The position numbers were made by a program, and so were the translations under genes. Below are positions 28,442-36,962 of a stretch of 64,000 nucleotides of DNA, piece after piece. Numbering within the stretch: the first letter of the stretch is position 1; each line of letters opens with the position of its first letter. Origin of the DNA: a candidate division CSSED10-310 bacterium (lineage in GTDB: Bacteria > CSSED10-310); the NCBI GenBank assembly GCA_016931515.1, contig JAFGEQ010000011.1, positions 1 to 64,000 of the forward strand, given 5' to 3'. The notes beneath the pieces were generated by a model. That model did no database searches, had not been told where the DNA came from, and saw only the letters and a list, made by a program, of their open reading frames with translations.

Positions 28442-28906
28442 CTATTCCTTCGCTTCAATCGTTTTCGGCTTCGTTACCATTCCGAGTGTTTTTATTCCTG
28501 ATTTTTTAACCACATCCATCACAGCAATTACATCACCATACGGCAGATTCCGGTCCGCCTCGAGAAAAAGCGCTTCGATTCGAGTGCTTTCATTCAGTTG
28601 CCTTAATCTCAACTCCAGATGTTCAAAAGGAATCCGACGGTTATCCAGGTAAAGCAAACCCTCACTGTCCATGGACAGTATATAGCGGCTCTCCGTCTCC
28701 TCCGGAAACAACCTTTCGGACGCTTGCGGAAGAGCAATATCCAATCCCTGCTTCAACATCGGTGCTGTTACCATGAAAATTATTAATAGAACAAATGCTA
28801 CATCGACAAATGGAGTCAGGTTGATCTCGGTCAAACCTGTACCGAGTGGCGGAATCCTGCTTCGCCGTCGCCTGTCTTCGTCTTTTGGGGGTGGGTTCAT
28901 CGGCAT
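28442..28906 (-). CDS. tolR: Tol-Pal motor subunit TolR (ExbD family)
   Basis: Inner-membrane stator protein that harvests the proton motive force with TolQ. 154 residues. One transmembrane helix (about 33-51) contains the family's proton-carrying Asp ('TPFVDVAFVLLIIFMV'). A periplasmic domain follows ('LFLEADRNLPYGDVIAVMD'). It starts 6 bp after tolQ. An alternative ATG two codons downstream is possible. Confidence 0.94.
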   Translation of the reverse strand: MPMNPPPKDEDRRRRSRIPPLGTGLTEINLTPFVDVAFVLLIIFMVTAPMLKQGLDIALPQASERLFPEETESRYILSMDSEGLLYLDNRRIPFEHLELRLRQLNESTRIEALFLEADRNLPYGDVIAVMDVVKKSGIKTLGMVTKPKTIEAKE

Positions 28907-28912
28907 GAATTC

Positions 28913-29605
28913 TTACTCCAATACAGACAGAAAACTGGATCGGAACCGTTCAAACATAACATTTGCCAAACGGATCTTGAGCAGAAAGAAGTTATACCCC
29001 ATTACGGCAGGAATCGCTGCAGCCAGGCCGGCCGCTGTAGTGATAAGTGCTTCAGCGATTCCGGGTGCGACTGCCGCGATACTTGCCGATCCAGCGCTTC
29101 CGATTCCCTGGAACGCTGTCATGATGCCCCAGACAGTGCCAAACAATCCAAGAAACGGTGTGATACTGCCGCAGGTACCAAGAAATGTAACCCTGCGTTC
29201 GAGATTCTGAATCTCAGTAATGATGGCATCATCCAGAGCCAGATCGAGCCGGGTTGTATTTGTGGGGGAGAACACAGCCTCACCGGGTTCTGTTCCCGGC
29301 CTGCGTTCCAGTTGCCGGTATCCCGCGATGAATATCCTGACCAGAGGACTCGGTTTGACGGATTTCAATTGATCAGCCATGTCTCCTAAGTGCCTGGCAT
29401 GTTTAAACAGGCGCATAAACTCGACTGAACTCTTATTCAATCTGGAGAATTGTAGATATTTATCCAACATAATGCCCCAGGAACCCAGAGAAAACAGAAG
29501 TACGATCAACAAATCGATTTTCGCCAGAAAGCCTGCGTTCATAACGAGATTGACGACACTTTGCCCCATGGGTGTTCCGTTTCCGAGTGTAACTGATTCG
29601 ATCAC
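28913..29605 (-). CDS. tolQ: Tol-Pal motor subunit TolQ (ExbB family)
   Basis: Three-helix inner-membrane proton channel subunit. 230 residues, GTG start with GAGG 9 bases upstream. The helices are near residues 30-50, 135-160 and 165-190. The MotA/TolQ/ExbB core 'TPFLGLFGTVWGIMTAF' and 'IAEALITTAAGLAAAIPAV' are intact. It heads the tolQRAB-pal-cpoB cluster, in the same order as in Proteobacteria. Confidence 0.95.
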   Translation of the reverse strand: MIESVTLGNGTPMGQSVVNLVMNAGFLAKIDLLIVLLFSLGSWGIMLDKYLQFSRLNKSSVEFMRLFKHARHLGDMADQLKSVKPSPLVRIFIAGYRQLERRPGTEPGEAVFSPTNTTRLDLALDDAIITEIQNLERRVTFLGTCGSITPFLGLFGTVWGIMTAFQGIGSAGSASIAAVAPGIAEALITTAAGLAAAIPAVMGYNFFLLKIRLANVMFERFRSSFLSVLE

Positions 29606-29659
29606 TGTTCAATTCCTCATTTCCGTTATTTTTCTTCGCGTGTAAGCAAATCCTATCGC

Positions 29660-30700
29660 CTATTGCGATGGCTTTTTAATCCGTTGACGATACCGTTGAA
29701 CCGCCTGGTTATGTTCCCTGAGTGTCCGGCTGAATGTGTGCCCTCCTGAGCTGTCGGCGACGAAATACAAGAAGGACTCTTCAGCTGGAAAACAAGCTGC
29801 TTCCAGAGATTCTTTTCCTGGTGAACAGATCGGACCAGGAGGAAGACCAGCGCGGACGTATGTATTGTAAGGTATATCCATCTCGAGATGTTTCTTAAGC
29901 AACCTGCCGGGATAAGTCTCTCCTAAAGCGTATATCACCGTTGGATCACATTGCAAGAGAATACCCCGTTTCAAGCGATTGTGAAAAACGGCGGATACCA
30001 ACTCTCGCTCTTCCGGCAATCGTGTTTCTTTCTCGATTAATGACGCCAGCGTGACAGCTTCGTGGAGAGTCAGGCCGTGTTCTCGGGCAGATGCCAGCCA
30101 CTCAGGCCGAAGTGTCTCCTGAAGCTGGTCAATCATTCTCTCGACCAGTTTCAATTCATCAAATCCCTTCGTAAAACAATACGTTTCAGGGAATAAATAA
30201 CCCTCCCATCCGGTAGACGGAAAGGGAAGACTCGGATGACGATATGAATGGGCAGCGTGTTTGAAGGCACCGGCTGAACCGAATCCGGAGTTATCCCACC
30301 GCGTTGCCATCTCCGATAGTGTTAAACCTTCCGGAAATGTTACACTGTAGGTGATGACCTGTCCGCTCAGCATGCGCTGGAGAATATCCAAAGGCGACAT
30401 AGCTGCGGAAATCAGATATTCACCCGATTTGATTGCAGCGGCATCCGGATTCAGCCTGACATGGAGTTTCAAAAAACGGCTGTCCGATATGAACGATTGC
30501 TTTTCCAGTTCTATCGCAGTCCTGTCGAATGACCATCCGCTGACTATGATGAATACTCGGGGCACATCATTCGGGTCCAGCGGATTGTTCATCCCTTTCC
30601 GGTATTCTGATCTGACGATGAACAGCAGGATCGCGAACAGGACTATTCCCGCCATTACCGTGGCAGAAATTGTCAGAATGCAACTTTTGGTTCTCCTCAT
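29660..30700 (-). CDS. mltG: Endolytic murein transglycosylase MltG
   Basis: Membrane-anchored lytic transglycosylase that cleaves nascent glycan strands. 346 residues with an N-terminal transmembrane helix (about 8-30), a LysM-like subdomain and the YceG catalytic domain. The catalytic Glu lies in 'ASLIEKETRLPEER'. Conserved 'VFHNRLKRGILLQCDPT' and 'YNTYVRAGLPPGPI' follow. It is 6 bp downstream of ruvX, a common pairing. Confidence 0.95.
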   Translation of the reverse strand: MRRTKSCILTISATVMAGIVLFAILLFIVRSEYRKGMNNPLDPNDVPRVFIIVSGWSFDRTAIELEKQSFISDSRFLKLHVRLNPDAAAIKSGEYLISAAMSPLDILQRMLSGQVITYSVTFPEGLTLSEMATRWDNSGFGSAGAFKHAAHSYRHPSLPFPSTGWEGYLFPETYCFTKGFDELKLVERMIDQLQETLRPEWLASAREHGLTLHEAVTLASLIEKETRLPEERELVSAVFHNRLKRGILLQCDPTVIYALGETYPGRLLKKHLEMDIPYNTYVRAGLPPGPICSPGKESLEAACFPAEESFLYFVADSSGGHTFSRTLREHNQAVQRYRQRIKKPSQ

Positions 30701-30706
30701 TCACGT

Positions 30707-31123
30707 TTATCCCGACAGGAAGTCCAGATAGTTTTGCAAGATGATCACGGCTGCGATGACATCCTTGCTTTGTTTCCGCTTCCGGCGCCGGACATTATCC
30801 TCCAGCATGGCTAATTCCGCTGATCGACTTGACAGACGTTCATCCCAGAAAACAACTGGAATTCTAGTTCGTTCGGTAAAACCCGACGCAAACAAACGGG
30901 CTCCTCTCGCAGATTCTCCCTCTGATCCGTTCATATTCAGAGGCAGTCCGATCACTGCTGTCTCGATCTCATTAAAATCCACCAGGGCGAATAAAGTCTC
31001 CGGTATACTGCCGGGTTCGGAGACAGTCACTGTTCCGACAGGTTGTGCGGTCAACCTGAGGGGGTCGCTGACTGCAACTCCGATGCGGCGTGTTCCATAA
31101 TCCAAACCAATAATTCGTTTCAT
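30707..31123 (-). CDS. ruvX: YqgF/RuvX-family resolvase-like nuclease
   Basis: RNase H-fold protein implicated in 16S rRNA 5' end processing and possibly Holliday junction resolution. 138 residues. The first acidic motif is 'IGLDYGTRRIGVAVSD' (Asp7), the second acidic residue is in 'VFWDERLSS', and the C-terminal 'KDVIAAVIILQNYL' Asp completes the site. Length is canonical. It precedes mltG by 6 bp. Confidence 0.94.
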   Translation of the reverse strand: MKRIIGLDYGTRRIGVAVSDPLRLTAQPVGTVTVSEPGSIPETLFALVDFNEIETAVIGLPLNMNGSEGESARGARLFASGFTERTRIPVVFWDERLSSRSAELAMLEDNVRRRKRKQSKDVIAAVIILQNYLDFLSG

Positions 31124-31208
31124 GAATCCCCTGTTTCTGATAGGCTGAACATCGTCCCGCTCAGCAGCATATAAGATTCGGACGAATAATCAAAGGAGAC
31201 GCTTCGGG

Positions 31209-32363
31209 ATGTGGGATGTCATTGTTGTTGGTATGGGTCCGGCGGGTAGCACTGCCGCCCGGGTTGCAGCACAACACGGAATGAACGTTCTGGGTATTGA
31301 CAGGGCCAGGTTTCCAAGGCACAAACCCTGTGCGGCGGGATTGACGGGAAGAGCTGCACGGCTGCTTCCACTCAGTCCTGAACAATATCAGGAAGTATCC
31401 GTTAAACGGATTCGGATCATGCTGGGTGACAACCCGCCAATTAAAATCGACAGTCCGGCTAATTTGATGACTACAACGAGACGGGATGTTCTGGATACAG
31501 CGCTGTTGAAACATGCGGTTGACGCGGGGGTCAGAATTATTGAGGGATGCCGGGTCAATCGGATCACTACGAACAGCCGGAGCGTTGAGGTGTTTTTCGA
31601 TGGCGGCAGTGAACGGACTCACCGGTTGATAGGTTGCGATGGTGCAAACAGCATCGTCAGACGGATTCTCCAATCAAAACACCCCCGCTGTTATCCAGCC
31701 TGGGAGGCGGAATATCGGTTACCGGATGATATTGATGCAGAAACGCAATTGGATGCGGTTTTTGATTTGGGGGTGGTGCGTCGCGGATATGGATGGATTT
31801 TTCCGAAAAAGCGGTCGGTATCGGTGGGACTCGCCGGATTATTCGAATCGCGAAAGACTATGGAGAAAGCGTTTCAGGATCTGCTGAAACATATTCCTGG
31901 ACATATCGGATGGGAGTGTATCCGAAAAACTGGTCATACAATTCCTGTGTATAATTCACGCAACATCATTGCCGGTGATCGTGTGCTTCTGGCCGGAGAT
32001 GCGGGGAGCCTTGTGGACCCTTTTCTGGGTGAAGGTTTGTATTACGCATTGAGGAGTGGAGACATCGCCGGCAGATGGGTTGCAGGCAAGCATGACGGAA
32101 TTGGTGAGGGGATGAACGGTTATCAGACAATCATCAAGGAAACCATCGGGAGGGAATTGGTGATAGCCGGTCGATTAGCCCGAATTGTGTATTCGGTCCC
32201 CGGATGGATGCATCACATGGCTGCACATCACCCATCAATACTGTTTCAGTTCGCAGACTGTCTCGCCAATGACAACGGATACACTGGTTTTCTCAAAACT
32301 CTCCCGTTTCCATGGAAACTGGCATTTGGAGATTATTTATTACGATGGAAAAGGGCGCACTGA
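31209..32363 (+). CDS. Geranylgeranyl reductase-family FAD oxidoreductase
   Basis: 384 residues. The N-terminal dinucleotide-binding motif 'VVGMGPAGSTAARVAA' is followed by 'RFPRHKPCAAGLT' and the second FAD motif 'VLLAGDAGSLVDPFLGEG'. This matches the GGR family that saturates isoprenoid double bonds or acts on related flavin chemistry in quinone and polyprenol metabolism. Start by GGAG. It is divergent from ruvX with a short shared upstream region. The substrate is not predictable. Confidence 0.9.
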   Translation: MWDVIVVGMGPAGSTAARVAAQHGMNVLGIDRARFPRHKPCAAGLTGRAARLLPLSPEQYQEVSVKRIRIMLGDNPPIKIDSPANLMTTTRRDVLDTALLKHAVDAGVRIIEGCRVNRITTNSRSVEVFFDGGSERTHRLIGCDGANSIVRRILQSKHPRCYPAWEAEYRLPDDIDAETQLDAVFDLGVVRRGYGWIFPKKRSVSVGLAGLFESRKTMEKAFQDLLKHIPGHIGWECIRKTGHTIPVYNSRNIIAGDRVLLAGDAGSLVDPFLGEGLYYALRSGDIAGRWVAGKHDGIGEGMNGYQTIIKETIGRELVIAGRLARIVYSVPGWMHHMAAHHPSILFQFADCLANDNGYTGFLKTLPFPWKLAFGDYLLRWKRAH

Positions 32364-32396
32364 TCACTTCTATCCGGTACGACGCAAATGTGAAAT

Positions 32397-32972
32397 TTAA
32401 AAAGATAGATCCGTATTGTCGAATACAAGTGTCGATGAGCGAACGAAGCGTTCACCGCCGGGGGTTCGCCATCGCACTTCGATCGTTACTCCCTTGGTCT
32501 CGAAGTCAGGAACATTCAATCCGGTTGGGCTGCCAGGTCTCAAATCGGCGGGAAACTCCATCGAATCAAACATTGTCGGATCATCGATGTCGATGGTCCG
32601 AGTAAAGAAATATCCCTGTTTCTGGATAATATCGATCAGGCAGTTGCACCATGTCTGGAATCCGCATGGATTTGGAGCGACGTCCGTGCAAGGAGACATA
32701 TTCACTTCCGGAAGAATATATGAATATTGAGTTGTCAGATCCGGATAATACGGTGCATCCATATAATGAACATCGCCAAAGTCCATTTGAGAAATACGTT
32801 CCATTTTCTCCTGCACCAGACTCATGGCAATGTTGCTGATGGTTGCCTGTTTTATCTGTGCCTGAGAATAAAAGAAAAATGGCAGGATACCCATCAATGC
32901 CGTGGCTAAAATGGTCATTGAGATCATTAATTCGAGCAGTGTAAAACCGTCTTTGTTAAAAATTCGGGCCAT
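32397..32972 (-). CDS. Type IV pilin-like (minor prepilin) protein
   Basis: 191 residues. The leader 'MARIFNKDG' is followed by the prepilin peptidase site and methylated Phe ('GFTLLELMISMTILATALM'), with Glu5 present. The globular part contains four Cys (in 'SPCTDVAPNPCGFQTWCNC'), probably disulfide-bonded. This resembles PilV/minor pseudopilins of type IV pili or type II secretion. No other pilus gene is in the window. GGAGGG precedes the ATG. Confidence 0.9.
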   Translation of the reverse strand: MARIFNKDGFTLLELMISMTILATALMGILPFFFYSQAQIKQATISNIAMSLVQEKMERISQMDFGDVHYMDAPYYPDLTTQYSYILPEVNMSPCTDVAPNPCGFQTWCNCLIDIIQKQGYFFTRTIDIDDPTMFDSMEFPADLRPGSPTGLNVPDFETKGVTIEVRWRTPGGERFVRSSTLVFDNTDLSF

Positions 32973-33048
32973 CGGGTGGATCCCTCCTATAACTAGTAAA
33001 TTATGGTCTGATTCAGGACTTCATGTCAAGGAGGGACGGGTGATCTGA

Positions 33049-33996
33049 TCATTCTATCTGGTGTTTTTTTCTTTTTTCCAAAAGCGTTTTTCGGTTGATA
33101 CCCAGTATCCTGGAAGCTTTGGATTTGTTGCCCCGCGTTTTCAGAAGAATTTTCTGGATGTACAATTTCTCAATCTGGTCAAGGCTCAAATTTTGCTCTG
33201 CCAATGTTTCCAGTGATGCATCAGATATAAAGTCGAAATCCAGATGGAGTTGGGAGGGTGTGATACAGGATGCGCCGTCATGTGTGATGATCAGTCGTTC
33301 CATAAGATTTTCGAGTTCTCGGACATTACCCGGCCAGTTATAGGCGCAAAGCAGGTCGAGAGCTCCGGTGTCCAGCCTGGGTTGCGATTTTTGATACTGC
33401 GATGCAAATTTGTCCAGAAAATGTTTTACGAGCAGCGGAATATCGGCAAGCCGTTTACGGAGTGGCGGAATGAATATAGGAATAATGCTGAGCCTGAAAT
33501 AGAGATCTTCCCGGAAAGAACCTTGTCTGACAAGCCGGCCGAGATCCTGTCTTGAAGCGGCGATAAATCGTATATCGACGCTTGTTGTAGTATTCGAACC
33601 GACCGGCTCAAACTGCTTTTCCTGAAGAACGCGGGTCAGTTTAGCCTGAATGGCAGGATTCAGCTCGTTTATATGATCGAGATAGACTGTTCCACCGTCA
33701 GCCGCTGACAGGCGGCCTTCCCGATCCTGGCTAGCGCTGCTGAATGCTCCCCGGACATGGCCGAAAAGTTCACTCTCCACCAGGTTCTCCGGAGTGGCGG
33801 ATAAATCGATTTTTACAAAAGGTCGTGACTGGCGGGGACTCAGCGCATGAATGATGGCCGCCAGAAGATCCTTTCCGGTTCCACTCTCGCCGGTAATCTG
33901 GATGTTGGAATGATAGGGCGCGATCTGGTGCGCGGTACTGAGGATATTCAGCATCGTTGAATCCTGCGTTATCAACTCCGGAATCTCCTTTTTCAC
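33049..33996 (-). CDS. Sigma-54-activator-like AAA+ regulator, degenerate motifs
   Basis: 315 residues: an AAA+ central domain from near the N-terminus, then a Fis-type helix-turn-helix (about 285-312, 'NKSKASRILGINRKTLLEKR'). No receiver, GAF or PAS domain is present. Walker A is intact (GESGTGKD, about 38-45). In Walker B the catalytic Glu is replaced by His ('VYLDHINEL'), and the sigma-54-contacting loop reads GAFSSA instead of GAFTGA. The arginine-finger region 'FREDLYFRL' is kept. GTG start directly after rsfS (3-bp gap) with no obvious ribosome site, so it depends on coupling. It may regulate without ATP-driven remodelling. Confidence 0.85.
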   Translation of the reverse strand: MKKEIPELITQDSTMLNILSTAHQIAPYHSNIQITGESGTGKDLLAAIIHALSPRQSRPFVKIDLSATPENLVESELFGHVRGAFSSASQDREGRLSAADGGTVYLDHINELNPAIQAKLTRVLQEKQFEPVGSNTTTSVDIRFIAASRQDLGRLVRQGSFREDLYFRLSIIPIFIPPLRKRLADIPLLVKHFLDKFASQYQKSQPRLDTGALDLLCAYNWPGNVRELENLMERLIITHDGASCITPSQLHLDFDFISDASLETLAEQNLSLDQIEKLYIQKILLKTRGNKSKASRILGINRKTLLEKRKKHQIE

Positions 33997-33999
33997 TGA

Positions 34000-34377
34000 T
34001 TATACCAGATCGGATGTTTCCGGTATGGCGGCCGACTCGAACTGCATCACTGTTGCATGCGTCCAGAGATTTTCAAGTCGATAAAATGAACGAACCTTGT
34101 CCAGAAAAATGTGGATAACAATGTCATCGGAATCAATCAGAACCCACTGGTTCAACAGCTCTCCTTCGACATGCCGTACACCTTCACCCATCTCCTTCAA
34201 ACGAATACGGACATTTTCAGTAATCGCAGCAACCTGCCGTTCAGATAATCCGGAACAGATCAGAAATCCATCGATAATAACACCATCAAGTTTTCTCAAA
34301 TCAAAACCAATGATGGACTCGGCTTTCTTCTCCCTCAGCACCTCGACTATTTTTGATATTTTGTCTTCAAAAGTAAT
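34000..34377 (-). CDS. rsfS: Ribosome silencing factor RsfS (Iojap), probable AUU start
   Basis: Binds ribosomal protein L14 and blocks subunit joining in starvation. Core motifs 'LREKKAESIIGFDLRKLDG', 'SERQVAAITENVRI' and 'WVLIDSDDIVIHIF' are typical. The first canonical start (GTG at 34341) has no ribosome site and would cut off the family's N-terminal helix. The frame continues upstream for 12 codons (TFEDKISKIVE...) to an ATT at 34377, with GGAGG exactly 5 bases before it. This matches the usual family N-terminus, giving 125 residues. AUU initiation, as in infC, is therefore likely. Confidence 0.85.
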   Translation of the reverse strand: MTFEDKISKIVEVLREKKAESIIGFDLRKLDGVIIDGFLICSGLSERQVAAITENVRIRLKEMGEGVRHVEGELLNQWVLIDSDDIVIHIFLDKVRSFYRLENLWTHATVMQFESAAIPETSDLV

Positions 34378-34485
34378 AACAACCTCCTTTTTTCAATCGA
34401 TCGACATTCTGTATCGACTCGAGCAAATTATCATTTTGGTTGAATTTATGTCAATTCGTTGTTAAAAGGGACCGGCAAACCGGAA

Positions 34486-34504
34486 CTCCGGCAGTCTGCC
34501 GGAG
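34486..34504 (+). other. 8-bp perfect hairpin upstream of the rplU promoter
   Basis: CTCCGGCA and TGCCGGAG pair around GTC. It lies in the 237-bp divergent region between rsfS and rplU, upstream of the proposed promoter. It could be an operator or a remnant terminator; the T content downstream is modest. Confidence 0.45.
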
Positions 34505-34534
34505 AACGTTAGGCTCTTTTAAGTGATATTTTCA

Positions 34535-34563
34535 TTGACAGCCGGCCCGTGAATCCCTATGCT
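34535..34563 (+). promoter_or_regulatory. Sigma-70 promoter of the rplU operon
   Basis: Consensus TTGACA (34535-34540) and TATGCT (34558-34563) with a 17-bp spacer. It sits about 52 bp upstream of the rplU start codon. This is the best-matching promoter in the window, as expected for a ribosomal protein operon. Confidence 0.82.
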
Positions 34564-34614
34564 ACGCGTTTGCATTGGCACTCTCCCTTGTTGAGGGGTC
34601 TGGAGGATAAAAAA

Positions 34615-34929
34615 ATGTTTGCTATTATTGAGACTGGTGGAAAACAATATCGAGTTCAGAAAGACTCCGTTATTGACATCGAAAAACTGACCGAGAGCCC
34701 CGGCCAGACCATTGATATCTCAAGGGTTCTCCTGATTGCGGAAGGCGAAAAAATTAACGCCGGAAAACCATACATCGTAGGTGCCATGGTTCGCGCAACG
34801 ATTCTCGAACAGTTTCGCGGCAAAAAAATACGTGTTTTTAAAATGAAACCCAAAAAACGCTATCGTCGACTCCAGGGACACCGGCAGTATTATACCCGGA
34901 TCCGGATTGATGATATCATTTCCGAATAG
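34615..34929 (+). CDS. rplU: 50S ribosomal protein L21
   Basis: 104 residues beginning '[15 protein letters not shown]', the universal L21 start, with GGAGG 8 bases upstream. The longer frame to 34549 would run through the promoter and is not used. The C-terminal '[16 protein letters not shown]' is the RNA-binding tail. First gene of the rplU-rpmA-obgE run. Confidence 0.97.
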   Translation: MFAIIETGGKQYRVQKDSVIDIEKLTESPGQTIDISRVLLIAEGEKINAGKPYIVGAMVRATILEQFRGKKIRVFKMKPKKRYRRLQGHRQYYTRIRIDDIISE

Positions 34930-34940
34930 GAGGACTTCCC

Positions 34941-35198
34941 ATGGCACATAAAAAAGGTGGCGGAAGCTCCAGGAACGGCCGTGACAGCAAGAGTAAACGC
35001 CTTGGCCTGAAACGCGCGGACGGGCAGCAGGTTCTGGCCGGTAATATTCTTGTCAGACAGCGAGGAACACGATTCCATCCGGGTGTGAATGTGGGCAAGG
35101 GAGGGGATGACACCCTGTTTGCGACTGCATCCGGTAAAGTCGCTGTCATCAATCGCAGAGGCCGCCGATACATCAACGTAGAATCTGTGACGGAGTGA
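34941..35198 (+). CDS. rpmA: 50S ribosomal protein L27
   Basis: 85 residues. It starts '[16 protein letters not shown]', the mature-type N-terminus that reaches the peptidyl transferase centre. There is no Firmicutes-type cleavable leader. '[21 protein letters not shown]' variants of the family core are present. It lies 11 bp after rplU with AGGAGG before the ATG. Confidence 0.97.
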   Translation: MAHKKGGGSSRNGRDSKSKRLGLKRADGQQVLAGNILVRQRGTRFHPGVNVGKGGDDTLFATASGKVAVINRRGRRYINVESVTE

Positions 35199-35250
35199 CC
35201 GTAACAGGGGCTGCCGCCCGGCATGTTCCCAGGTCATGTGAGGAAAACGG

Positions 35251-36282
35251 GTGAGCTCTTTCGTTGATCAGGCCAGTATAGAAATACACTCAGGTAAAGG
35301 TGGCGCAGGATGCGTCAGTTTTCGCAGGGAGAAATATATTCCGCGTGGTGGTCCTGACGGAGGAAACGGCGGCCGGGGTGGCGATGTCATTTTCATTGTC
35401 TCACCACAGCACCGGACATTGCTTGATTTCAAATATCAAAAGAGCTTCTCCGCAGGGAACGGTAAACCTGGCGCGAAATCGAATTGCCATGGGAAGGATG
35501 GGCATGATGCCCACATACCTGTTCCGCCCGGCACGATGATTATTTCTGAAGAAACCGGTGAAATTCTCGCGGATCTTACAGAACCCGGGCAACGGATTGT
35601 TCTGGCAGTCGGCGGCAGGGGAGGGATGGGTAATTCCCACTTTGCCACAGCAACTCACCAGGTCCCACGGTTTGCGCAGCCCGGAGAACCCGGCCAGTCG
35701 TTAGCCGTGCGACTGGAATTAAAACTCATTGCAGATGTTGGATTAGTGGGTTTCCCAAACGCCGGAAAGTCGACCTTCATCTCAGTAATATCAAACGCTC
35801 GCCCCAAAATCGCGGATTATCCATTCACCACGTTAACTCCGAATCTGGGTGTGGTTCGACGCGGTAGCGGCAGGGAGTTTATAGTGGCTGACATCCCGGG
35901 GATCATCGAAGGATCTCATGAAGGAAAAGGTCTGGGTGATCGATTTCTGCGACATATTGAACGTACCGCGCTGATCCTGCTTCTGGTGGACTCATCACCG
36001 ATTGCAGAGCCCAAACCGGAACATGCGGTTCGGATGCTGATACATGAACTCAAGAAATACAAAGAATCCCTTGAACTCCGTGTCAGCGCTGTAATCGCAA
36101 CCAAAACCGATACAATACCGGATGATGACACGGCACAGGTTGCTGCTCTTCAGTCTGAAGCGGAAAATAGGAACCTGGCTTTTTTCGACATCTCGTCGGT
36201 TGCACGAGTCCATATTGATGATGTTCTCGATTTTATAGAAAAAACTTTGGTTGAAAAGAGACGTCAGGAGACGGCAGACTGA
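35251..36282 (+). CDS. obgE: GTPase ObgE/CgtA
   Basis: Ribosome-assembly and stress GTPase. 343 residues, GTG start with GAGG upstream. The glycine-rich OBG domain (about 1-157, 'GGPDGGNGGRGGDVIF') precedes the G domain with G1 'GFPNAGKST', G3 'DIPGIIEG' and G4 'TKTD'. There is no C-terminal OCT extension. Its stop overlaps the nadD start (TGATG). Confidence 0.96.
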   Translation: MSSFVDQASIEIHSGKGGAGCVSFRREKYIPRGGPDGGNGGRGGDVIFIVSPQHRTLLDFKYQKSFSAGNGKPGAKSNCHGKDGHDAHIPVPPGTMIISEETGEILADLTEPGQRIVLAVGGRGGMGNSHFATATHQVPRFAQPGEPGQSLAVRLELKLIADVGLVGFPNAGKSTFISVISNARPKIADYPFTTLTPNLGVVRRGSGREFIVADIPGIIEGSHEGKGLGDRFLRHIERTALILLLVDSSPIAEPKPEHAVRMLIHELKKYKESLELRVSAVIATKTDTIPDDDTAQVAALQSEAENRNLAFFDISSVARVHIDDVLDFIEKTLVEKRRQETAD

Positions 36283-36950
36283 TGAGAATCGGTATATGCG
36301 GAGGTACATTCGATCCTATTCATACCGGTCATCTGCTTGTCGGTCAGGAAGCCGGTGAACGGCTCAGTCTTGACAAGGTCATTTATATCCCGGCAAAAAT
36401 CCCTCCGCATAAACTTGATGCTCGGATTACGCATGCTGAACAGCGGCTGAAAATGATTCGACTGGCTATTCGTGGTAATGCTCTTTTCGATGTTGACGAT
36501 CTGGAAGTGATGCGAGCGGGACCATCGTTTACGATAGAAACTCTTGAGTATCTGACTGACAGGTATCCGGGTAGCGATCTGTTTTTTCTGATGGGTCAGG
36601 ACACGTTTATCGAAATAGAAACCTGGCATCGGTATGCGGATTTGTTTGATTTATGCCGGATTGTTGTCGTAACTCGACCCGGTACCGGCAAGATAAACAG
36701 TTCTCAGTATATTGATCCGGTGCGGGACTATCTTCTGAACGCGACTATTCGTCTTGATGATCCATCCATGGCAGAACAGAATGGACTTGCTTCGCTTGAC
36801 TGGAAAGTGTGCTTGATGACTATTCCCGCTCTGGATATTTCCGCATCCCAAATCCGATTGCGCGTGTCACAAAATCGGTCCATCCGATATCTTGTTCCGG
36901 AGCTGGTGAGAAAGCATATTGAACACACCGGTCTGTACCAATCCAAATGA
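36282..36950 (+). CDS. nadD: Nicotinate-nucleotide adenylyltransferase
   Basis: Forms deamido-NAD from NaMN and ATP. 222 residues. The N-terminal 'GICGGTFDPIHTGHL' holds the HxGH nucleotide site, and the C-terminal 'ALDISASQIRLRV' holds the SxxxR/SSTxIR-type motif ('ISASQIR'). It overlaps obgE by 1 bp, so translation is coupled. The obgE-nadD order is common in bacteria. Confidence 0.95.
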   Translation: MRIGICGGTFDPIHTGHLLVGQEAGERLSLDKVIYIPAKIPPHKLDARITHAEQRLKMIRLAIRGNALFDVDDLEVMRAGPSFTIETLEYLTDRYPGSDLFFLMGQDTFIEIETWHRYADLFDLCRIVVVTRPGTGKINSSQYIDPVRDYLLNATIRLDDPSMAEQNGLASLDWKVCLMTIPALDISASQIRLRVSQNRSIRYLVPELVRKHIEHTGLYQSK

Positions 36951-36962
36951 TGGGTGAAATCG

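Noticed and set aside
34573-34592. Sigma-54-type promoter (TGGCAC...TTG) upstream of rplU
   Set aside because: The spacing is one base too long and the -12 GC is missing; the TTGACA/TATGCT promoter just upstream is far better.
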